From NCBI GenBank assembly GCA_973895155.1, contig OZ316895.1, positions 3,410,001-3,474,000 of the forward strand: a stretch of DNA of 64,000 nucleotides. Reading direction: 5' to 3'. Position 1 is the stretch's first letter; every line of letters starts with the position of its first letter. The position numbers and the translations under genes are program-made. The DNA is from Marsupella aquatica (lineage: Eukaryota > Marchantiophyta). Shown here in pieces: positions 48,646-60,740 of the stretch. The notes under the pieces were generated by a model. It was not told the DNA's origin and made no database searches. It saw nothing but the letters and a program-made list of their open reading frames with translations.

Positions 48646-49111
48646 ATTTCAGTGTGTCTTATTAATGACTCTAATTCAATAAAAACCATAAACTTAGGAA
48701 AGAAAGACACAAGGGGAGCTTAAGACAGGATGTGCTGACATTTCTTAGAATCATTCCTCTCACTCATGAGTATACTTAAAAGCCGTAGAAAATGAAACCC
48801 TTAGTTTTCTCTCTAGGACTTAACAAAGTTTACAAATTATACAAATTAAGGGGGCTGCCAAAATAAATTCAAAACACTATAGAATACCAAAAATTTAAAG
48901 GGGTCCAAAAATGAATTAAAATTCTATGTGATACAAAGGATGCCCCTTGTTAAGGTACATTCAAATAAAAATTCATGATACACAAATATGAATAAGACAA
49001 AACATGAGAGTTGGATTCACCATATAGCAGCTTCAAAAATTTCATTGATAAAGAGTGGCCCTCCATTAGTGCTTCCAAATGACTTGCAGTAACTATTTTA
49101 TTTTACCATTT

Positions 49112-49558
49112 TTTACTAACCTGTCCCCCACAATGGCTGAAATTGCTAACCTGTCCCCTCGCCTGTCCCCCATTCTATTTTAATTAGTTTCTGCTCCCCT
49201 TTTCGTATGTTGGGTTTACTTAACCACAAGGGCTAACCCAATGTTGGCTCTCATTGGTCGTCTGCCACGTGGCGATGTCCAATTGGTTGTGCTTAACCCC
49301 GGTCCTCCCAGCCCCGATGATGACTCCCCTGCCTGGGCCGGCCTTCCCGTCTCGCAACTCCCCCTGCATAAACCATTGGGCGTGGGAGAGGGGGTAGTCT
49401 TGAGAGGGACGGCAGGGGGTAGTCACAAGAGGTTTAGGCAGGGGGAGTTGCGAGAGGGGAAGGCCGGCCCCGGCAGGGGAGTAGTCGTCGGGGCTGGGAG
49501 GACCGGGGTTAAGCACAACCAATTTCAGCCATTGTGGGGGACAGGTTAGTAAAAAAAG
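49112..49558. mobile_element. foldback / long terminal-inverted-repeat element
   Basis: The outer arms are TTTTTTACTAACCTGTCCCC (from 49112), continuing through CACAATGGCTGAAATT, and their reverse complement ending at about 49557. A second, GC-rich inner pair at 49279-49374 and 49431-49527 matches over about 96 bp (CCCCGGTCCTCCCAGCCCCG, GGCCGGCCTTCCC, CGCAACTCCCCCTGC). The loop is about 56 bp. The left side carries an extra, unpaired block of about 130 bp. The short open frames at 49220-49576 are just the two strands of this palindrome. No transposase is present, so it is non-autonomous. Confidence 0.75.
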
Positions 49559-49717
49559 GTTTTGTTTTATTCCCATGCTAACGAGGGGCTCTTGGCATGG
49601 GGCTATGGCAGCCTAAATGAAGACTATGATGTCATCTGTCACTTTGAGGGACACAAAAAAAGGACCAATAACATGCCAGTTGGGTCTGAGTTTCAGCACT
49701 TGCCTACGCAAACGAAG

Positions 49718-49875
49718 GTCCCCAGTAAGTGCACATCAAAATATAGCACATCAAAATATGACGATGTATACTGTGTACCACATCACTCCATACCATGTCA
49801 ATCTTGTGATTTATTTTAAATCAATGAGTGCACACATCTTATTACCACATTTTGATGTGTGATTACTGGCAGGAC
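49718..49875. mobile_element. MITE-like element, copy 2
   Basis: The left end has CCAGTAAGTGCACATCAAAAT and the right end has ACATTTTGATGTGTGATTACTGG, giving an imperfect inverted repeat of about 22 bp with a conserved CACATCAAAAT core. Interior and ends match the element at 10528-10685. It has no coding capacity. Confidence 0.6.
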
Positions 49876-52800
49876 ACAAACAGTGGGTCAGCTCAATCAT
49901 GCTGACCCACTTACAGGCTTCCCACCATCCATTAGCCACTCTAGTACTTGCACAAGTTTTTTACAAATGTTTTTTTAATATTAACTACAAGCTGAATATT
50001 CACGTATTTTGTAGAAAAATGTAGTTTAGTAAAAGATGTCAATGGGCACAAGAGTCAATACATAAAAAATGTCAATGCATGACAAATCATTGCAGAAAAG
50101 GTGTTACACAAAATGATGTTGTTGTGCAATACATGTTGACCGGCAAAACATGTTATGAGGGAATTGATGTCAGTGTGCAGAAGATTTTGTGAATGAAACT
50201 ATGTTGTTGCATAAAAGGGATCATTCCACAAAGAGGGTATTGCATTAAGCGTTTCATTGTATAAAAAGATGTTGTTGCAAAAAAGTTCTTGATAGATGAT
50301 AGATTTGAGCTAATGAAAGAGCTTCCCATCTATTTCCCTAAAGGAAGGTAAGCCCCACTACAAGACATCAACCAGAAACAAATGTAGTCTCCTACAAATT
50401 AAAAAAACAAACAAACCAAAAGAGTCCTCCTAGAAAACAATTAAGTGGAAAAGTATTTACTGTGAAGTGGGGATGGTTTCCAAAGTTAGGATGGACTGAA
50501 GTTGAAATACTTGTGAGGCGCGCACTTTTTACAGTTTTGATCAATTTGTGACCTGCTAATGGGCCCCTTCTTGTTTGTAGCCGGTTTCAATTTGTTACCC
50601 AGTAGTACTTAGTGGTTGCTCAATTATGCCCAAACCACTCCGGGTAGCTTTCACAAATTAAAGAGTAACAGGCTCCCGTTAACAGCTGGTTTATAATGTT
50701 GGATTAGTTTTGCAATTTTTCATATTTTACTTTAATTTGCATTTTTGCATTTGCTTCTCAGTTTTTCATTTTCATAATAATTTTTGCATTTGTCATAAAT
50801 GAACCAAGTAATCTCAAAATCTATGAGTTCATATATTGAGAATATGCTTGCAGAATTGGAGATTAAAGAGAGATCCAAAAGTTATCCCAAATAAATTATA
50901 CATAAGTCTGTCAAATATCAAAAGCTTATAGTAGTTGGTTCCAAGAGATCCAAGAGACCTCTTGGCTAGGAATCGAGTCAGTGATGCATCAAAGCAAAGC
51001 ATTTTTTTATTAAAATTGTCAGAGAATGTTTTGTCATTTTTGGGTCAGTCTTTTCATTCTGTTTTCTTGACTCTCTATCCCAAACTGTTTGGAGTAACCA
51101 CTATTATTCCTTAGATTGATTTATTTCAATTTCAAAAAGAGAAACATCATCTTGCTCATATGCATTTTGAAAACAAAGTCGGGTTGGATTGCTACCTTGC
51201 TTCCAACTATCCCCATGGACTTTTGACAGGGGACAGATTATATTACGCCTAATCATGAGACAGCTCCACTACAAATGGATGGTAAATCTCTCATAAATTA
51301 TTTACCTCCATTGTTGTCACGGTACGTAAGAACATTATGGGCACTTCAAAATTAAATTGAGAATGGGAAATGATGCTCCCATGACCACAACGTTGGTGTT
51401 TTGAGACCCCCATGGACCACCTTTCCCAAAATTGAGTTTAATTGTAACTACTTGATTTTTGGTTTTGAGGATGTGCTAGAGGAGTAGGTGAGCTACACTT
51501 CCATAAAAAATGACAGTGAAATTTTGGCCAGTTTGGTTAATTCCTTTTATCATGGAATGCCGAGGAGTAAATTCAACTAGATTAATTTTGATTGTGTTAA
51601 TATGAAAATAATGTTAGGGCTTGTGCTTTTTAAAAAAAATATCTGACTCAGTTCTCCTTCTTTGGTTGCCTTGCAGGTGAAAACTAAAATTATTTTAAGA
51701 CTCATAATCATCAAGTTATAAGCTCAAAATTCACATGGACCACCAAAATGTGGTACTTAAGAGCATTGTGTCCAACACGGTGGTCCATTTGGGCTTCAAT
51801 CACTTTCTTGAGAATATGAATGGAATGGCCTAAAGGTGCACATTTAAAATTTCCTATATATAGCTTGCAGTGGCAAACTACTCAAAGTGTTTCTTGTAAC
51901 AAGAACAATGCTGTAGGAAAAACAGGATTTCCAGCAGCTCCGCAACAAAAACATACTCTTTGTAACAAGAAAAACTCTCTTTGAAAAATACGATTCAAGA
52001 ACAATACTCCCCCTAATATGATTAGAAAAACTAGCCCGATTACCCGTTCCTTGAACGTAAAGAGATATGAAGAAAAAAAATCTTGCACAATAATATTTCT
52101 ATCCTGTTTCTTTAATCTTCATTTTAACTGTTTTTTAATTGAGATTCATGATCACTTTTGTCTGTACTGGGGTCGGGACTGGGGTTTACGGTCTAGAGAC
52201 TTCACTCTAGACCCTAGGCTCTTAAGAGTAGACTTGGTTCCCGCTTTTATAGTAAGATGTACTTTAACCTACATTGACCTAAATTGATGTGATATTCCAT
52301 GATTCTTTCCTCCAAGCAACTTTGAAAGTGTATGATTGTGGTCCTCCAAGGGGCCTACGTACAAATGCACTGTAGGCCAGATTTGACCATGACCATTGGA
52401 TTTATATGGGAATCTTTCCTACTGGGATGAACTTCTCACACGAGGGAATTAATTAAGGGGTGACCGCCCTAGGGAAGGACATGTGTGCAGCCATTGAACT
52501 CCAACCCAATCTCAAGGCACAAGAGATAGAGAAAGTGTGGAGTTGCCAAGCTACGGTTGCAGGCCCTGGCCCCTCTGCACAATTAGTCTGGGATCCATTT
52601 GCGATCCATGCAAATGGATCAAGTCCATTTTTAATCTAAATTTGAAATAACAGTTGATATAAATATTTGTTAATCAAATAACAACCCCGGCTATATGGGC
52701 TGCCCAGTTATGAAGGCCCTTTTAAAATGTGACCGTCACAGATCAATAGGCCAATGGTCCATTAGTCCCATAATTGGTGCACATGGCACACAGGCATGAA

Positions 52801-53160
52801 GAGAGTCGGGTAACATTTATTCTGGGCAATTGAATGGGGGGAGGGTGAGGGGTGTAATTATTAAATTTTGGGTTTAGCGGCCGGGGCCACCTAAATTGAA
52901 GCTTTTGCCCCTTGGACTTTTAAGGGGCACAAGATGTGGCAAGTCAGAGCCATCCATTTCTAAGGTGACAACCCTACTAGATTGGACGATGTCAAATCTA
53001 ACATGACATTGAAGGGCCCAACGGCCGAGGCAAGGGGAGGCAGGGGGAGGAGGGCTTGACCAAGTTGCCAAATTTTGTTGGCATTGTCCAGTCGTATTTT
53101 CCCACTCAGATTCTGTTAATTGTGGTGCGAGTGAAAACAAGTCAAATCAAAGATTTCTGA
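49876..53160. other. AT-rich gene-free interval
   Basis: It contains a weak, degenerate AAAAGATGT / AAAATGTCAATG array at about 50030-50290. Elsewhere I see only short open frames without motifs. Confidence 0.45.
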
Positions 53161-53345
53161 TAAAACGACCCGTGTGTTGCACAAAAGATGTCGTGACGCC
53201 CAAGATGTCGTTAAGAGAGAAGATGTCATGATGCCCAAGATGTCGTTAAGAGAAATTAAAGGTGTTGTGTCACCCAAGATGTCGTTAAGAGAAAAGATGT
53301 TGTTAAGAGAAAAGATGTCATGTCGCGATGTCGGTGAGACAAAAG
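53160..53345. repeat. AAAAGATGTC minisatellite array (copy B)
   Basis: Units of the form AAGATGTCGTTAAGAGA repeat, preceded by CCCGTGTGTTGCACAAAAGATGTC. That lead-in is nearly the same as the one at 11231, which marks a common dispersed family. Confidence 0.75.
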
Positions 53346-53424
53346 ATTTTTGTTGGCTGTTTATTGAATGGTAACTATGTATATTTCCACTACTTCACAA
53401 CCAATACTGTTTAATTTAATTGTA

Positions 53425-53640
53425 TCACGAGGACGTGGAGGGACGCTATTTAGACTTCATCACCCTAGAAAGGAGTAAATTTGTTTCCGCTTCCGGGAAT
53501 GCATTTTTTGATCAAGTCTGCCGACTATGTCACCATTCATTGCTTTTGATCAAGTCTCATGGACACTCTCTACTTTCCTCTTGGTCTCTAGTGGAATGCT
53601 GTCACCATAGACTCCTTCTCTCAAGAATCCACTTGGTGGG
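53425..53640 (+). repeat. dispersed repeat related to 56270-56470
   Basis: Shared words in the same order: GGAGGGACGCTATTT, TTTTTTGATCAAGTCT, CCGACTA, TTTTGATCAAGTCTCATGGA and GTGGAATGCTGT. Both copies lie downstream of an AAAAGATGT array, so array plus flank may be one element. Confidence 0.65.
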
Positions 53641-55290
53641 TCCTTTCACAAAAAAAAACACACCAAAACGGCTACGGGAAGAATACAACTATGAAAGAAA
53701 CGAAATCATAAGACGCAACGAATTTTAGAGAGTCAAGTTGAATCCATATCTCTCGGTGAACAAGTAATATATTGCATTAGTAACCCGGCCTCCTGTCATC
53801 TACTCAACTCTTGCCTCACTAGGACAATGAGTACTTCTCACCTCACTACTCCAGATGACTTCCCTCTCCACGATACGAGCTAACACTCCATCAAAACTAG
53901 ACTGAGTTCCCCCTGCTTCTACCAAGGGCTGCTGGTTAAATACAAACAAAAAAACAATGCGTGAACACACAAGCCCTAGGGGCTGTGGCAACGGCCACTG
54001 CCCTGGCTGGTCGCGCCATCCACTGGCGGCCCCTCTAAGTAACCTAAAAGTTTCCTACACATGCGGTACACACATGCACTCCTAACCCTATTGCTACCTA
54101 TAGATGGCCAACGGTGCCTTCGTCGACCACCACCTCAACTAAGCAAAAACTAGACTAAGTCCTATATAGGCCATGGTCTACCTTGCTACTACGTGGCTGC
54201 CTCCGCCCCCCACTACCCTACCATGAGAATTGTCAAAAGAAGAAGTTTCTCGAAATCAAGTCCTGAGAAATTCTATGGATAGCCATTGCCATCCTCATTG
54301 TAACCCTGAAAATGGCTCCCAAAATGGACATCAAACGCCCGAGATATGGCTTACCAAGTCTCAAATCCTCCCTCGGCCACCATCCCCTCTAGGTTGTCGG
54401 TACGGCCCTGGCCTCCCATCCTGGCCAAGGCCGCATGCCGAGATTTTGCCGAGGCCACTCACCTGAGTGATGTACGGACGTTTGTATGGCGTCGGACCCC
54501 AACTTTGACAAAACGCTCTGGTCCGTATCTTCCTCGTTTAAACTCTGTTTGGGGCGTGTCTTACCTTGTTGGATTCAGCTTGGCAAGCTCCTTCCAATAA
54601 CCCTATAAGTTCTTGATTCTGAGAAGATTGAAAATTCGAATTTTGTGTGACCAAGGTCCGTATGGCTCACGTACTAACCTTCATGTGATTGCTCGTTTGT
54701 AGTAAGATCCTCATCTACGGATTGGCCACTGGAACCCTCACTGTCCTCCTGGCCAGGGTCTTCTTGGGCTTGCCCTCCGGTGGCTAGGGCTCTTTTGGGT
54801 CCTCCCCCAGGTGCAAGGGTACTCCTGGTCGGGGTCCCAAATGGCCAAGGTTCTTTTAAATTTATTAGTTTTTTAGTACTTTTGTGTCTGGCCCACTCCA
54901 AAGCTCCTTTTCCCTATCTCTTCCTGGCCAGGGTCAAAGTGGTGTTTGGCCACTCACACATTTAGACCTGGCCCATCATTATCTTAATACTAGGGCCGCT
55001 TACAAATGGATACAAATCAAAAATTAAGCAAGTCCCCAAAGAGCGGCACTAGGCTACATACCTTGTCTTGCACCGGCCAGCGGCCGATCTTCTTTCCTTG
55101 AGGCTTGACCAATAACTGAACTCAAGAGGACATAAAAAAGACAGCAACAACTCCCCATATCTATTTTGCATAAACTACCTCCGACGGGGTTGTAAGAGAA
55201 CAAAAGCAAAAAAAACATGACACAAATCTAGCTATTTACATTTGTGCGTCACTAATACCCTTAAAATCATTCTCTGGGGGCATTGGCCCC
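53641..55290. other. gene-free interval, probable old transposon remains
   Basis: Open frames at 54230-54600 and 54674-54965 are short, overlap on both strands and carry no reverse transcriptase, integrase or other domain that I can recognise. Confidence 0.4.
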
Positions 55291-55294
55291 ATCA

Positions 55295-55690
55295 CAATGT
55301 CACTACGCCCAAGATGTCATTAAGAGAAAAGATGTTAAGTATAAAGTTGTTGTTAAGTACAAAATGGTCCATAAGTAAAGTGATGTTTGTTAGTCATATA
55401 TGTTGTCAAATCTCCATTGCACAAAAGATATTGTTACTTGAATACGTCATTGCATTTACAATATAATTGTTAAATAAAAGATATTGTTAAGTACGGTATG
55501 TGGTTGCTCAAAAGATGTTGTTGCGCAAAAGATGTAGTTTACTAAAAGATATCGTTCGGCAAAAGACGTGAATGCGTAATAGATGACGTTGTGCTTAAGA
55601 TGTAGTTGAAAACTATCATGGTGCAAAATATATCTTTGTTAGAAAGATCTCATTGCATAAAAAAATTGTCGAGTGAAAGATGTCATGACA
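55295..55690. repeat. AAAAGATGT-type degenerate array (copy C)
   Basis: Repeats such as AAGATGTCATTAAGAGAAAA, AAAAGATGTTGTTGCGC, AAAAGATATCGTT and AAAGATGTCATGACAC recur at irregular spacing. It is more diverged than copies A and B. Confidence 0.65.
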
Positions 55691-56269
55691 CAAAGAGAGG
55701 CAACAACCACCACCAAAGTACAACAAAATGAGAATTATTTTTCTAATTGTTTTTGTAATTTATATCTTTTAAAACCTTCCTTCTTTTTCACTATTTTTCT
55801 TGTCTTTGTCTCATTGATTAGATTGTGCACTATTTTCTTGATTATGTAAAATATTTGTCATTAAACTCCTCTCATGATAAGATATGGCAATGGGCATAGT
55901 ATAGCATGGATGGTAGAGGGAGGAGCATGGATGATAAAGGGGAAGACTTTGTACTTTTCCTGCATGGAAAAGTGTGTTCACACAATACGTACATAGTTAT
56001 TTTCTCTTATTCCTTTCTCTTTTTACAGTTCCATTTCCTTTCACTCCAAAGCCTCTCCAAATTTGAATGACGACCACTTCAAAAAGTGGCGCAATTGTGT
56101 ATTATAGGAGTTAATTGAGGTCTAGTTTTTTCCAGAGGACCGCATTCCTGGCAAATGTTGGCAACGACTGCCACCAAGTAGAGTGGTATACAAACTATCA
56201 CCTGCTTATCAAACAATTACACAACAAATACGTATTTCCTTCTACTAAAATTATTTGTTATCATATGAT

Positions 56270-56470
56270 GGGAACATGGAGGGATGCTATTTGATCATAT
56301 TGCATGTAGGATGAGTATGTTTATTTTTGCTCCCGGAAATGTAATTTTTGATCAAGTCTACCGACTAGCCCCGTTATTTTTGATCAACTCCCATGGACTA
56401 CTCCACACGGGCCACCCTTGCTGGCCGCTGGTGGAGTGCTGTTACCACCCCTTAGTGGTGGACCTTGCCA
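56270..56470 (+). repeat. dispersed repeat related to 53425-53640
   Basis: GGAGGGATGCTATTTGATCA, TTTTTGATCAAGTCTACCGA and TTTTTGATCAACTCCCATGG parallel the upstream copy. Confidence 0.65.
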
Positions 56471-57514
56471 CCCAGCGCCCTCACCAATCCCAGCACCCAC
56501 GTCTAAGTGCCCCTGGTGCCCGAACGCCTCCACGAAATACCTCAAGCAAGTAACCTAGTGCCCTTTGCACCACCAGCGGCCCCTCCCATATGAAGCTGCA
56601 CTCGCTCTCCAACACGACCGCTACTCAACAGTCCTCACTGTCTGCACAAGCAACCAAGCGCCTTGGTAAGGAACCCTTTAGGATCTAGAATTCACCAAGT
56701 CTAGCATCCCAACTCAAGCTCAACAGACATTGGTAAGTAGGTCAGCGATAGGTTCTCCCGATGCCATAAGCCGGAACCAGAACCCATGCCCACTGTTCAT
56801 CCAGAATAGCTCCTTCTTACGGCATCCCCAGACCCAGCTGAGCTCAGGAGGATGTAGTCCTCCTTGAGAGCTTTCCAACGCACCCAAGAAGTCCTCCAAC
56901 GGATTTCCCATTGGGAAGTTATCGTCGTTTCCGTTTGGCGTTTTCCCTTAGTGTCACGATCGCCGTGGCTCACGACTTCGGCTCGCCCTTAGCTCCCAAG
57001 GAGACACCACTCCCCTCATATATACTTCTAGAGACCTGGCACCCCCGGACCAACTTTGGTCCTCAACTTTTTGGGCCACAACCCGGATCCTATCCCGCAT
57101 GTTTGGGCGCGCAACCAACTGGCAACGCCCATAACTTTCTCATTAGGCATCCGCAAGCAGAGTGCCTTAGCCCATTGTGATTGGGCCGACCCAAACAAGA
57201 AGCCTTAAGGGATGAGTCCAAAGCCTTATTTCTCTTTTCAAAATCTTCATGATATTAGAAAGTGTATACCAAAAAACCACCAAAAAATGGTATGTATTTT
57301 CCAAACTAGACTCAAGAGAATTTTACCACCAAAATCTAAGCATATCTTATATGATATTCTCACAATTGTATAAACCTTGAAATATGCACTTTATAAAAGT
57401 AATCAAAATCAAACTCATCGATCAGAGTTTAAGTCAAACTCAAAGTTTTACAAAATATAACCCAACTTAAGCCCAAGTGGTTTCAAATGCTACGAGTCCC
57501 TCTATTTATCTAGT
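56471..57514. other. no recognised gene; may contain the left boundary of the methyltransferase/transposase element
   Basis: GC-rich open frames at 56720-56911 (minus) and 56911-57180 (plus) have no recognisable motif. The AT-rich stretch at 57220-57510 should contain the 3' UTR of the leftward methyltransferase gene. No terminal repeat can be defined without the right end. Confidence 0.35.
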
Positions 57515-60500
57515 CTAATCCAAAGGGACCGCTTCCCCTTCCTCGGTTCCGGAAGTCCCTGTCGTCAATTCTGGAACAATTGTGGCATCGTCAACCACGC
57601 TATCCTCTCCGGCCTGAGGAATGTCTTCCTCACTCTCCTCATCCATCTCCCCCTGTCCGTCTTCCTCTTCAATGTTATCTGCAAGGTTAAGAATCCTCCC
57701 TTTCAACACACTGCTCTGTCGCTCGTCAATCTCAATGGCAACGCAATGTCTCCCCATGGCCAAGGAGGAGGTTGTCCCAGTCCCTGATCCTGAACAAATA
57801 TCCAAAACCCAGTCTCCAACCTGACTAAAATGACTCACTTCCCAATCTAACAATGCACGTGGTTTCTGATAAACATTCACTGCCTTGTTATCCCCGTTGT
57901 GTTTCAGCTTCTTAGTCACAGCTGCGCATACAACCACATTGTTCCTTGATTCATTTGTGTCAAAATTGAAATGCTCCAATGACCGTTTACCATCCTGGCT
58001 GTGAAAGCCAATTGTAAAGCACTCAAAGTTGCTGTTCAATCTTGGTCCACCAGCATTCTTCACATTATCCTTAACCCTGAAAAGTCACAAAAAGTCAAGG
58101 AGTTATTTAAACTGAGAAACATGGTTCATGAAATCATGAATAACTAATAGTTGTTTTTTTCAAAAACAAATATTTCTTACCACACACAATTCTGGAACCC
58201 TCCATTACACTCCGCTTTCAAAACGGTCTTGATGGCCTCATATTGGTCAAGGCTGTGGTGAATGATAATACGCCACAACTTTGCAGTAGTAGCCACCTTG
58301 AACGATTGGACCATTTTTGTGATCTCCTCAGTTCCCCATCCAATAGTGTCTTCATGAAGACATCCAGGCAATGCAAACCCGTAGGGAATATCCACTAAAG
58401 CTAATGTGTAAGCCCGACCCGGAACCACCTCATGTAATCGCTGAGCATCATGAGTAAAAATATCATAGTGCACATCACCAAACTCTGGATGCTCAAACGA
58501 ATTTGGATGAAGTTCCCCCTCTTGGGTTTGCCGACTAGAAGTCTTCATGGATAGCCAATTTTGGGCTTGCACAATATGCGCATTGAATTTGTCCGGGAAT
58601 GACTTGAGATCTTTGCCTTCCTCATCTCCCTTCTTTTTCCGGGAGGTGGTATCTTTCTACAAAAAGGAACTGTAGAATTAGAAACAAGGATTCCAAATAT
58701 TAAATGAATTCAAACAATCATTCGAAGAAAGGTGACAGAATCTTACCCATGTCTGGAAAACAGGTACAAAATTCTTAAGCACATTGTCTGTGCAATGCTC
58801 AGGGTACTTGGTTTTACAACCTGACCAACTCTCCTCGTGTAGACACGTGAGGAAGGCCTTCTGCACCTGCATCTGAAATTTGTGTCGAGTAAATTCGTGA
58901 CCCATTTCCTGTAAAGAGAGTTCTTTAGTAAGAACTCTCTGTAACACTGGGCAAATCATATCAGGATCTTTCAAGGCCTGCATGTGTCTCCACTCTGTTA
59001 ATTTCATGTCCTCATAAGGCAATTTGGCATCTCCAGACTTAGAGACTTTCTTCTTGCCTTTGTCTCCTTTTTGACCTTTGATCTCACACATCTCCCACTT
59101 GTCACAAATCTGCCTCACAAATGACCACACAGGATCTTGTCGGAATGCCAACTGAAATAGGTTATCATTGGCATTAAGAACCTCAGCATCCTTTCGTACA
59201 CCCCAATCCTTGAGATTGATTTCAGTAGCACACTCTTTCTTGAAATCCTGGTTGGACGACAATCCATTCTCAACAAATCTCATGTGAATATAATTTACTC
59301 TCTGGATTGTCGTCATCTGTTGTCGAAATTCAGAATCAATATTGTGACTCCACGCAAGGTTTCTTGCCTCTTGCACACTCAATCCCGCAAATATCCAAGA
59401 TTGCACTCTCCGAAATGCCTTGTTGTTAGGGAACTGAAGAGCAAGGTCTGCTTTGGCACAGGCTGAATGGTTGCCCCCAATCACATAATAATGGTAATCA
59501 GCTTTCCTTGAAAAATCAAAGTCTTGCCTAGTAGCACACTCCTTCGGATCCACCAAGAGGACAAACGGAGCTGCAAGTGGACTGGCACCTACAGTCTTCA
59601 TCCGCAAGGTCAATTGGGTCAAGAAATATGGTTGGATGTGTCGGACCTGGTAAATGGGCAAGCCCACAGCCTTCTCTCTCACTGGAGGGTAAAGTTGACC
59701 AATGTCAACGGTCACGGTCTCCTCTTGAACACCACATCTTCCCAGAATCTCCTCCTGGTACAATACCCGTGCATCCATTGACATTGATTGAGCCTTTTGC
59801 TCCAAATGCGTTGGAATTTTCTCCAAAGTCTTCTTTTTTGACTTTGTAGCACTGGGCTCGGTAGGCTCAGGAGTCATAGCAGGTCGCTTCTTTGAAGAAA
59901 TGCGAGTTCCAGTCGTACCTTGTGCCGACCCACCAGTCAAAGCCGTTCCCTGGGATGATCTACCAACTTGAGATCCCCCTCCAGATGCTGCTGCTTCCCG
60001 GGAGGTTGTAGGCGCTACCACGGTCAAAATATCATCGGGTAAAATGCTAGGCCTCGATCCAGAAGGAACACCGGAAGCCCCAGATTTGGGTGGACGACTT
60101 ACTCCCTTCTCTGCCGACCTTTTCCGGAGAATCTCTCTTGATTTTCGGATTGCACTCTTTAAAGTGCTAGCGTGAAATTCAAACACAAAACCGGAAATCT
60201 TTCCCGCGACGTCGTGGTAACGTTCCTCACTCGAAAGAGACTTGACAGTCTCAATGATGCTATCGATGTCCTCATCGAGATAGCAGGTGGCAGCCGTTCC
60301 AGAAAACCTCTCCACATCCACGACAATCAAAGTTGATGTTTCCTTCGTTGTGATCAACATGTTCACAACTTCGTCGCCCCGTCGAAATACATCGATGCGG
60401 CCGTAATTTACCCACCCTAATGCCCCCGATGGAAGCCCCTCAAATACACACAGCATTAGGAAGGGCTTCTTCCATGTTTCCGTCCCTAAGGAAATCGTCC

Positions 60501-60576
60501 AGGATGAGTTGTGGAAGTCCGTCAAAGGATGGCGCGAAAAGATGTCATCCACCAGCTCTTCCTGCGACATTGTCAT
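57515..60576 (-). CDS. ParB/Srx-like domain fused to a permuted DNA adenine/cytosine (amino) methyltransferase
   Basis: Exons 60576-58747, 58656-58181 and 58076-57515, with GT-AG introns of 90 and 104 bp, sum to 2868 nt (955 aa). Residues 1-150 form an unassigned globular region; 150-265 are a Ser/Gly/Lys-rich linker. Residues about 285-430 look like a ParB/Srx domain (VTVDIGQLYPPV, then YYVIGGNHSACAKADL in place of the family's G-x-x-R/H-x-x-A signature). The C-terminal part is a methyltransferase with motif IV LALVDIPYGF first and motif I VLDICSGSGTGTTSSLAMGR, then CVAIEIDERQ, afterwards. That is the permuted (beta-type) order of bacterial N6-adenine/N4-cytosine enzymes; DIPY replaces the usual DPPY. 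The acidic C terminus is probably disordered. ParB-methyltransferase fusions are typical of phages and bacterial mobile DNA, so horizontal origin is likely, yet the gene has spliceosomal introns. It is divergent from a transposase-like gene. Target base and activity are unknown. Confidence 0.78.
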
Positions 60577-60740
60577 GTTTTTGCCTGATCTTCAAACCTG
60601 AGAACATACCACAAAATCAGTCCACTTCAACCCCAACCTGCGAGACAAAGTGCCACAGAACCAAGGAATGTGCCAACAAATGGCTACTAAAACCGTGTCC
60701 TTACGGATCTAACAACGCTCTCGGCCACCCCAGGACTCCT

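Noticed and set aside
49220-49576. 118-codon and 102-codon open frames
   Set aside because: They are the two strands of a long palindrome, and their near-identical peptides follow from that symmetry.
54230-54965. short open frames on both strands at 54.2-55.0 kb as transposon proteins
   Set aside because: No integrase, protease or RT motif could be recognised and the frames overlap each other.
57515-60576. the methyltransferase as a C5-cytosine DNA methyltransferase or MT-A70 enzyme
   Set aside because: There is no PC catalytic motif and no DPPW; the order and form of the motifs fit the permuted amino-methyltransferase group.
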